A stretch of 64,000 nucleotides of DNA, taken from Cyclina sinensis (lineage: Eukaryota; Mollusca; Bivalvia; Venerida; Veneridae). Position numbers and translations under genes: made by a program. A model generated the notes under the pieces. It did not search any database, was not told the DNA's origin, and was given only the letters and a program-made list of their open reading frames with translations. Below, in pieces: positions 55,817 to 64,000 of the stretch (position 1 is the stretch's first letter; every line of letters starts with the position of its first letter). Location of the stretch: contig JAAONU010000018.1 in the NCBI GenBank assembly GCA_012932295.1, forward strand, positions 7,126,828 to 7,190,827. The letters run 5' to 3'.

Positions 55817-57740
55817 ATAGAGAAAATGAATGTCAATCAACATCTCCTCCTTAACTGTAAGGCCATTTTCCAGTAAATTTCACATAAATGTTTCTAATAC
55901 AGCCTCAATTAGAATTGCTCAGATGGGTTCTTCTGTTGCACAAAATGGCTACCGGGGCTGAAATTCATTTTAGTCAATAGTTGGCTTCAAAGGACACGCT
56001 GCCATACCATTTTTCATTAAACTTTGTAGAAATATCTTATATTGCCATTTTCTTATATTGCTCAAACAGTTCTGCTTCATTGCATTTGACGTCTGCAAGA
56101 AGTTAACTAAAAATAAAATAGAATATATAAAAGACTCATGCTTTTTAACATTCTTGTTCCATCTAATTACAGAAGAATGTTCGTCATATATCCACCTATA
56201 TAAATTTCTAAAATGGTTCCACTTTATTACTTAAAATGTAAGCCAAAACTAAAAATGGATTTGTCAACATTTTGCTTCAAATAACATATCCTCAGAAGCT
56301 GCTAGTTCAAAATTGCCTCTGCCCCATAGGTTTTATTAATATAAATCACAAGATCTTTAAAAATATTCAAATAAAAATTAATATTGCTTACGACGATTGA
56401 AAAACAGCAAGTCCACATCCAAAGTACTCAGGTGAGAAATCCAATGCCATTATTGCACATTTGTATATATTTACTCACTATTTGGTGAACTTACCTTAAT
56501 TGATTGCTTTGTTTACATTGAATTCGAGGTATAAGTGCCTTATCTACCCTCCATTTTACTGTTCTTTTATTCTAATGGAATAGATAAATACATGTTTAAT
56601 GTTTAAAACTGATAAAGAAGATTTTCATCTTTAAACTGCGGGTTGGTTAAAAGAGGTTTAAGGAGTAAGATTACTGATAATTCCAGCAAGATACTTTTAG
56701 AATTACTTATTTTCAAGTCTTAAACAAGTTTCAAGACATTTATGGGCAACTTTCACCAAAGTAACTACCTTAGACCGGGAAAGTTGAATGGTCGTGCTAA
56801 ATGGACATATCGCTACTTTCAAGAACTCAGTGAGCTACAATGAAATACTTAATGATTTGATTTAGTTGTGTTTAACCTATCCACATAATAATGCATAATG
56901 TTGACACCCCTACCACGGGCATATTTTTATATTAAAGGCTAAGCTGACTGCATATTATGGTAAGTGAATAATGCAATCGTATTTTATGATGTTATCTTAT
57001 CTCATATTTCTTATCTATAATTCACATAAGGCCTACTTGCATTTTCCAAAGTGTGTACAGGACTAATTGGGTTATTTCCGGTGTGTCAATATGTTTCAAA
57101 TGAAGGATGTGTAATATAAGATACAACTCGATTAATTTACATTACGGTATAAATGTGTGTTTTAGAAGAACTGATTTTTTTTGCGTTTAAATTGTAAAGT
57201 AGGGGTAAACGGCACAGCATCAGAGACTTTTAAACTGTTTAAGTACCATAAATGCCGTAGTGGCATACATGACATATGAGGCGGAAGTATGTATTCAATT
57301 TGTAGAAATGTACTTGAAATACGAGAATTATATTTTCTTTTACACTTACCTAGATGCCATAAAAAGATTATAAATATAAAACTAAAATGCCTGTTCAATA
57401 TTTTACTTTCAAAATTGGCTTGAGTTAAGGTATTGTCTTGTTTCATTGTATTGAAGGAGATATATTTAATCGATATTTGTTCTAATTTCTTTGCAGCTTA
57501 CGTACTAACTGTGAAATTATAATCATGAAAATACTTCAAGATGTTGGAATCCTGCTTTGAAAAAAGACGTACGTACAACAAAATGGTCTAAACGAGAAAT
57601 ACTTAACAAAGAAACAGTTTATCTAACAGTCAAGGTATAGCGAGTGGATAGTTTACCTAACCATTATCCCAGGAAGGACCAGTACTAGGGACAATCTATG
57701 TATAAAGTTGCCGACGTTCTCAAATAAATGGTAGGTAATC
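55817..57740. other. Unit C 3' flank and unit D upstream region
   Basis: After the LTR element the unit's 3' flank resumes (GTCAATCAACATCTCCTCCTTAACTG, as at 61730). It passes near 56900 into the upstream part of unit D (GGCTAAGCTGACTGCATATT, as in A near 4230). Bases 57170-57560 hold nothing I recognise beyond unit DNA; the minus-strand frame at 57162-57446 is not conserved. Confidence 0.6.
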
Positions 57741-57830
57741 GATAGCAGAGCTCGAACCCTTGACCTTCTGTCAATGAATGATGAAATTATTCTAATTCCG
57801 CGACTTTAACCACTCGATCACGGAGACGGG
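57741..57830 (-). repeat. tRNA-like relic, unit D (best preserved)
   Basis: On the minus strand: GTCTCCGTGATCGAGTGGTTAAAG at the 5' side (A-box-like) and AGGGTTCGAGCTC at the 3' side (B-box-like), separated by a long middle that can form a GGAAT/ATTTC stem and a large variable arm. The T-loop word GTTCGAG is intact here, which supports descent from a class II tRNA. Confidence 0.5.
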
Positions 57831-58592
57831 TATATTAGTGTCGAAAATATACAAAAACATGCATATCTGTTTTTATTCTTACATTTAGGAATTTATACCT
57901 AAAACTAGTAAATTGATTCCATAAAGGTTAAGACTGAACTGCATTTCCAAAATATGTATGTATTTGAGTAGTCCTTTATACAAATTTCAAAAAAGCACAC
58001 ACTTATATTAAACTGTTGAGATGAGCTTTATCAGGTTGTTCAAACTTTATCCTTTCCCTCATTTAGCCACCTTCCCCACCCTACCTCCCATTATTATCTT
58101 TTAGATAAAGATATTTGCATGAAATTCCTTATTAATCGTAATCAGATTAGTGATTCAGGGCAAATTTAGCGTTCTTGTTTTCCTTTTTAATATCTGTTGT
58201 CGTTACATGCTTTCGCGTTGTTGGAAGCAGTTACCCATATTTAAGATTTATAACAGCTACTACGATGGATAACCGCTGTTTCAAAGAATTAAGTGGACAA
58301 GTTCTATGTCTTGTACTCATGACTCACTAACTTGGTCGCAGGGAGTCTGAATTCACCTTCACTGCTAATTTACCTTAAAGTGAAAGTACCAAAAAATCAA
58401 CATTTTATTGGTCACTCGCCAGGAAAAGGACAGAATTTCTCGGAAAAGAGCACTGAAGACTCTTAATCTAAATGTGAACAAATATGTTCATATTTAGCAT
58501 TTTTCAAATACTTTACATTTTGCACATTTTCTATTCGGCGAGTGAAGATGTCAACACCATGTTTCTACGTTTCGGTCATGTAAAGACGTTTG
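57831..58592. other. Unit D upstream region
   Basis: Non-coding unit DNA aligning with 4630-5440 (A) and 22520-23900 (B). No gene. Confidence 0.6.
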
Positions 58593-58660
58593 CTGCGCGC
58601 GCGTTCTTCCCGCCAAATTACATTAAAATGCACGTTACTGAACAGGTGCTGCAGTTGCCC
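58593..58660 (+). promoter_or_regulatory. Conserved upstream block, copy D
   Basis: CTGCGCGCGCGTTCTTCCCG then CCAAATTACATTAAAATGCA and GGTGCTGCAG. The E2F-like TTCCCGCCAAA is intact; the E-box is changed to CACGTTAC. Confidence 0.5.
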
Positions 58661-58752
58661 TAAAACTTCCAGTGTATAATTTCACAATTTTATATGTCAT
58701 TGTACTACGGCCACTTCTTTTTTAAAATATGTCTTGTTCCATTTCAGGAAAT

Positions 58753-60995
58753 ATGAGCAACACAAGAAAAACAGACTTCTTTCAGGAACTTCAGGACCAT
58801 GGATATACACAAAATATAAGGACACGATACAGAGACCACGCTCACTTTTATGAAAGTGGATTCATATTAAAGGCAATAGGCATACAAGAATGGAAACTTA
58901 AATTTGGAAGTTTTGTTGAAGCAACCGAACTTCCAGGGCGTAACTCTGACATGGATATGATGACTGTTTTAGCAAAAGTTGTTGCAATAGATGGACGCAC
59001 ACCTTGCAACTTGCAACTAAAAGATAAATCGGAGAATGAGCGTGTTATTATTGTTGAAATGGTCTCGGATGAATGGACTAGACCTGGACTTACTAAAATT
59101 GTGCCTTGTAATCTGTTTTCTTCAGAAAGTATCCAGTGTTATAATATTAAAACTGCACGAGATGTATATGGTCGTGAAGTGGTGTGTTTTTCGCGAAACT
59201 TGTTTTATTCAACTCATCTACCACAGTATGTGCATTATAGCAATGGTCCCTATCGACTTGATATGTCAGGTCCCGCCGTTACTTTAATCTCAGAAAATGC
59301 AAGACACCTTGATTTTATACTTGCTCTTGTATGTAGAAATTGGCCATTGTGTGCACAATTTTGGCTCCGTAGACAGAAAACTCTCATATGGTTGGGTGAA
59401 AATGAAATGCAAAAATTAGCAAATATGCAGTGTTTCTTGGTACCAACAGGATATCACGAAAGCAACCTGGAGTGGCGGATTTCGTTTTCTCTCCAGGAAC
59501 GAGAGCTATTCTGGAAACTTAATGATGTACAGTACAAATGTTTCATATTAATGAAATACATTAAACAAGCGTGTTTCCGTTCAGGACAGAAAAACAAAGC
59601 CAGGTCCTTAACGTCCTATCATTGTAAGACTGCATTGTTTTACACCGTAGAGAATAATCCAAATATATGGTCTCGTGAAAATCTGATTGAATGCACCTCT
59701 GTCTGTTTCCGGCTTCTTTTAATATGGGTCATCAACAAGCATTGTCCTAGTTACTTTGTGCCTGAAGTGAACTTGTTTTCAAAATTATCTGTTTCTGATT
59801 TAGAAGTACATCAGAGATATTTTGGAAGACTTGCTTTCATATCCAGTATCATACCTTACAAAAGGTATGGAGCTAATGGTTAACCTACATCAGCAGGCCC
59901 CAGAAATTACCATTTGCTGCAATGCAATGTGTCGATAAATCTTATTATCAGAGTATCAAGTTAATGCACAGTCTGGATCATACCCACAGAGAAATTGGGA
60001 GTCTCCTTGGTGACATTTTCGGACATACATTGAACTACTCTTTAGATGACGCGATATCTTATTTTGCACGAATTCTCTTGTTAAAAGTTGAAGACTGCGA
60101 AATGATTCAAACATTAATTTTCCCATGTATCCATACGTCATTAGCTTGTCATATCGTTATAAAAGCAATGCGTGCAAATACTATGTGGGCTCGAAACTTT
60201 TTTATCCTGTCTTCCGCTTTTCATTTCTGTAAGGGACTAAAATCTGATAGACTGTCAAGTAAGCTTAAATTTGCAACAGTTCTTCTCTATACTGGACATA
60301 AGAACAGTGCTTCTGCCATACTGGAAGAAATGTCACGTGAAAGCACCAGGTCACTGTTGTTTGGATGTTCGTGTGTCTATGAGTCAACCTTTCTTCCTTA
60401 CAGACTGTCATATTTTTATAATATGAATCCGGTAAACAGAAAGCATTTTGAGTCTCTGTCAACAATAAAGCTTATTCAGGAACATATGTTTCATTGTGTG
60501 ACGTTTCTTCCAACAGAGATAGAAATAGTTCCTTATCCACTACGGTTTGAAATGTTCAGATCCGTTGGTGTGCCTCACGATGCGGAAGTCAAAAGTATAA
60601 TGCATTTATGGTGGTTTCGTTGTTCGGTTATGCATCCAGAATCCTATATGCATTTTCTGCGATATTTCACTGGGGCGTCGAGGATGGGTATTCCTCATGG
60701 TCTGCCTGAAGAAACTACAACGAGAACGTGGCAACACTACCACACAGAAACAAAAATGAATGTATCTGGATGGCTTGTAGAACGAGGTGGACATTACATT
60801 GAGGCATTCAGCATGTATGTATCATCATGGCAATACCTGGAAACTAAACAAGTGAACTATCCAATTTTTCCTAAAAACAAAAGCGGATTGTATTTACACA
60901 ACGCAGCAAAATGGCTTATTGTGTTGTTGCTTTATCAAAGGTGGTGCAGTCTAAGGGATTTTAAGACCACAAAGTATAAATGTCCGTCTATTTGA
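58753..60995 (+). pseudogene. Mab-21/cGAS-like gene, copy D (two 1-nt insertions)
   Basis: The start MSNTRKTDFFQELQDH follows the splice acceptor at 58747. The first part (to about 59805) is open and has FGSFVEATELPGRNSDMDMM, with all three candidate acids kept, and the H2TH-like domain. An extra A near 59803 (GATTTAGAAGTAC against GATTTAGAGTAC in A) shifts the frame; a second extra base near 59910 leaves the net frame two bases off. From about 59922 the frame is open to 60995 and codes the helical C-terminal half, ending RDFKTTKYKCPSI, longer than copy A. These are the only clear breaks, so an assembly or sequencing error cannot be excluded. The C-terminal block at 60441-60675 is nearly identical to copy A, whereas the N-terminus is the most diverged. 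Confidence 0.82.
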
Positions 60996-63076
60996 ATCAA
61001 GAACAAATGAACAGATTATGTAGACATTTACAACTACAAAATATCTAGGTCTAGCAACTGTTTGTATAGTAATATTTTAGTTCTGTAACTAGGTTTATTT
61101 AAAGAAGTAATAAATAAAGCTGTTTAACCGTCCAGAAAATACAAAGACCCTTCCTGGAAAAAAATTTTGTCATAAAATGAAAAGGTTTAATGAAATTCAT
61201 GCAATACTCATAATGCATTATTTTTACTGATTATGATTTTCACCAAGATATAGCAATTGAATCATTATATTTGGATTCAAATGACATCTCTTCCTAATCC
61301 ACTTCGCCGTTTTAAACCAAATTTGACAGAAATATTCATCATCTTGGCCTTTCCTTAAATTGCTCGAAACGTTTAGCTTCATTGCACTTAAGGGCTACAA
61401 AAAGCTCAAAAGTAAAAAATCAAACAGTATCTTCTCCTAAACAGTATAGTCAGTTTCAACAAAACTTTGCAAAAATGTTTCTTGCAAAGCCTTTCATTAA
61501 AATTGGTCTAATGGTTCCGCTCCATTGGACAAAATAACCACCAGAGCTTAAAATATATGATATAACTTTCTCAATATTTGGCTTCAAATAACATCTCCAC
61601 ACAAATCAATAGGCCATTTTAAACCCAACTTGACAAAAATATTCCTTACATTGCCTTTCTTTCTAAAATTACTCAAACTGTTCTGCTTCATTGCACAAAA
61701 GGGATGCAAGTATTAAATATAGAGAAAATGTCAATCAACATCTCCTCCTTAACTGTGAGGTCATTTGTTCACCAAATTTCACATAAATATTCCTAATACA
61801 GCCTCAGTTAGAATTGTTTAGATAGGGTTCCTCTGTTGCACAAAATGGCCACCGGAGCTAAAATTGATTTAAGTCAATATTTGGTTTCAAAGGACAAACT
61901 GCCATGCTTTTTTTCATCAAACTTTATAGAAATATCTTAAATTGCCTTTTTCTAAAATTGTTCAAACAGTACTGCTGCATTGTATTTTAAGGCTTCAGGA
62001 GCTTAACTAAAAATAAAATGGAATATATAAAAGACTTTTGCTTTTGAACAGCAAAGTTTTATTCCATCTAATTTCAGAGGAATGTTCAAAATATATCCAC
62101 CTATAAAATTTCCTCAAATGGTTCCACTTCATTACCTAAAACGGCAGCCATAGCTAAAAATAGATTTTTATCAACATTTTGCTTCAAATGACATATCCTC
62201 AGAAGCTGCTAGTTCAAAATTGCCTCTGCGCCATAGGGTTTATTAGTATAAATAACAAGATCTTTGAAAATAGACAATTAAAAAAATTATACTGCTTCTG
62301 TTGTTTGCAGAACAGCAGAAACACAGCCAAAGTACTCAAGTGAGCAATCCAGGACCATTATGGCTCTTTTGTATATATTCATTCACTTTATGGTGAACTT
62401 ACCTTAATTGATTCCTTTGTTATCATTGATTGGTAGTTTTCAGGTGAGCAATGCTGTGCCACCATTACCCTCTTGTTTCTCTTTACACGTCAGGTGACTA
62501 CACACCGTGTGTATACGCTAATATCAGAACGTGATGAAAGGGCAAATGCTGTTTTTAATTGACAACTGCTTATTAATCATATCTGTTTAGTATATACTTC
62601 CAGGTATAAGTGTCTTAACTACCCTCCATTTTACTGTTCTTTTATTCTGATGCAACTTAAAAATACATGTATAATGTTTAAAATGTATTATGAATAAGAT
62701 TTTCATCTTTATAAAGCGGTTTGAAGCGGATTAAGGAATTAGATCACTGATAATCCCAGCAAGCCATTTTTAGAATTATTTGTTTTCAAGTCTTAAACAA
62801 GTTTGAAGACACATATGGGCAACTTTCACCAAAGTTACTTCCTTAGACCTGGAAAAGTGAATGGTCATGTTATATGGAATTGTTGCTCATGATCGCTTCT
62901 TTCCAGAACTCAGTGAGATTGGGACTTGATGCTACAATGAAATACGAAAGGATTTGCTTTAGTTGTGTTTAATCTATCCACATAATAATGTTTACACCCT
63001 ACAACGGGAATATATTTATATTAAAGTCTAACTGCATATTATGGTAAGTGTATAATGCAATTTTATTTTATTATGT
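60996..63076. other. 3' flank of copy D, longest uninterrupted version
   Basis: Non-coding unit DNA with AATAAATAAA near 61110. This is the fullest form of the unit's 3' flank. It runs from the gene without large insertions to TTATGTTATCTAACCTC at 63087, where the next unit's upstream part appears to begin (TATTAAAGTCTAACTGCATATT near 63010). It aligns with pieces at 8000-8700, 10340-10590, 16300-16980 and 55817-56900. Confidence 0.65.
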
Positions 63077-63087
63077 TATCTAACCTC

Positions 63088-63913
63088 TACTCTCCTGCGC
63101 ATCGGTCGAATGTTTCACTTTCTTACCTCTGATAAAATTCAATTTTCAGAACGATATTTTTATTTTTAGACAGGGAAATCCACAGTTACTTTTCAGCCAA
63201 TCAGTGACTAGCTTACAACGAAATGTCCATACATACAATTGACAACCCAAAATGTAAACAATCAATGCATGTCTGCATGTTATTTACGTATTTCACTTTT
63301 CAACGTGATTTTTGATATGTATGCGTAAATAAACCAGTAAAACTATCACAAAGGTTAAAATCATGATGGTATGGTTAATTTTAGACGTTTAATTGCTGTA
63401 TTAAGATGTTTACGTACACGCATAGTTGAAATGTGTTTGCAAAATTGTCAGAAAACACACGTCTATTAATAATTTTTGGAATCACATGATCGTTTAAACC
63501 AATGAAAAATAGTTTAAAGGTTTTTCGGTTTTGGGGATATTGGTGCACTTTCGTTGGTTGCTTAAAAGTTCATTGTAAAGGTCAATATCATAAATCTACT
63601 CTTATTAAAGCAGCCCGCCCGCTTAGCTCAATAGGTAGCGCACTGGATTAGTAATCCATCGGTCGTTGGTTCGACCCCTGGGCAGGGCAAAATTTCTCCG
63701 TGACAACTGTTCTCAGACATTTGTCTCTCACCGCTGATTCAGAGTAGATCATGTGGGAACAGTAGTCAGTCACTGGCGGAAAAATTGGCAATTACTGGTT
63801 AGTTATTCAGGAAAACCGGTTAGGTGGACTGACCGCCGAGATATAACATATGTTGAAATCGGCGTTAAACCCCAAAAAAACAACAGCGTTGTGAAGTAGC
63901 TGCTGTGGGAGCG
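63088..63913. mobile_element. 826-bp insertion with 11-bp target duplication
   Basis: TATCTAACCTC occurs at 63077-63087 and again at 63914-63924. In units A and B the same unit sequence has it once, followed by ATATTTCTTCT; here AAATTTCTAATCT follows the second copy. The 826 bases between are therefore an insertion. Its right third contains a tRNA-derived SINE. Duplications of this length are usual for LINE-mobilised retroposons. Confidence 0.7.
63613..63885 (+). repeat. tRNA-derived SINE
   Basis: The tRNA-like head (63613-63689) has an A box TAGCTCAATAGG (63624-63635) and a B box GGTTCGACCCC (63668-63678). An anticodon-arm-like hairpin has loop TTAGTAA. The T stem and acceptor do not pair well, so this is not a working tRNA. 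The body runs to CGGCGTTAAACCCCAAAAAAAC, an A-rich end I associate with molluscan SINEs. A and B boxes would serve as an internal pol III promoter. Confidence 0.75.
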
Positions 63914-63924
63914 TATCTAACCTC

Positions 63925-64000
63925 AAATTTCTAATCTATAATGCACATGGTCTCCTTGCATTTTCCCAATCGTAACAACTCGGCCTTTTCAGACAACTTC
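63925..64000. other. Beginning of a fifth unit, interrupted at the window edge
   Basis: Bases 63925-63965 continue the unit upstream text (CTATAATGCACATGGTCTCC, as in A near 4310). From about 63966 the sequence switches to CAATCGTAACAACTCGGCC, the inverted end of the element found at 23333-23644. What follows lies beyond the window. Confidence 0.55.

Noticed and set aside
63613..63689. Functional tRNA-Thr (AGT) gene
   Set aside because: A and B boxes and an anticodon-like loop exist, but the T stem has mismatches and the acceptor arms do not pair; it heads a SINE body.

Overview
The window looks like part of a mollusc nuclear genome, most probably a bivalve. It is AT-rich and almost all non-coding, with genes ending in AATAAA and preceded by intron-like 3' splice sites. 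It is full of repeat types I associate with bivalve genomes: ~145-165 bp tandem arrays rich in TGACCTTGACCTTTGACC-type words, elements ending in the GCTCAGGTGAGC hairpin, GACGGACGGACC tracts, and a tRNA-derived SINE ending in GGCGTTAAACCCC. The species assignment is inference; the repeats themselves are visible.

The backbone is a tandem segmental duplication. Four copies (A-D) of a unit carry a gene for a Mab-21/cGAS-like nucleotidyltransferase-fold protein with a long helical C-terminal half. Start codons lie at 5766, 24190, 40265 and 58753, about 16-18.5 kb apart, all on the + strand. Each unit has, in order: a tRNA-like relic on the minus strand, a conserved upstream block (CTGCGCGC..TTCCCGCCAAA..CACGTGACC), a conserved 3' splice site a few bases before the start codon, the gene as one long coding exon, and a conserved 3' flank of about 0.7-2 kb. 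Only copy A is open throughout (726 aa). B has frameshifts, stops and a lost acidic residue. C is badly decayed and mosaic. D is broken by two 1-nt insertions. Blocks of near-identity alternate with diverged blocks, which points to gene conversion among copies.

Most of the space between units is mobile DNA, often nested. Unit A holds a 155-bp satellite (1-1130), a LINE tail with a ~145-bp array (1715-3520, copied in unit B at 17285-19240), a hairpin-ended element (8702-10337), and a minus-strand LINE (10590-16293) interrupted by a hAT-like MITE (11674-12891) and a 1.46-kb repeat element (13968-15424). Between B and C lie a plus-strand LINE split by a nearly intact Tc1-like transposon (30436-31942), then a minus-strand LINE carrying ORF1, endonuclease and part of RT. 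A decayed mariner (37313-38926) sits in the upstream part of unit C. In the 3' flank of C is a 10.5-kb Ty3/gypsy-type LTR retrotransposon (45310-55791, target duplication ATAC). Besides gag and pol it carries a third ORF with zinc-finger motifs in the position where env would sit, behind a candidate splice acceptor. An insertion with an 11-bp target duplication and an embedded SINE (63088-63913) lies near the right end, where a fifth unit appears to begin.

Best candidates for something new: the Mab-21/cGLR-like cluster with conversion patches, a variable five-residue segment and a shared promoter block; and the zinc-finger third ORF of the LTR element. All comparisons were made by eye.
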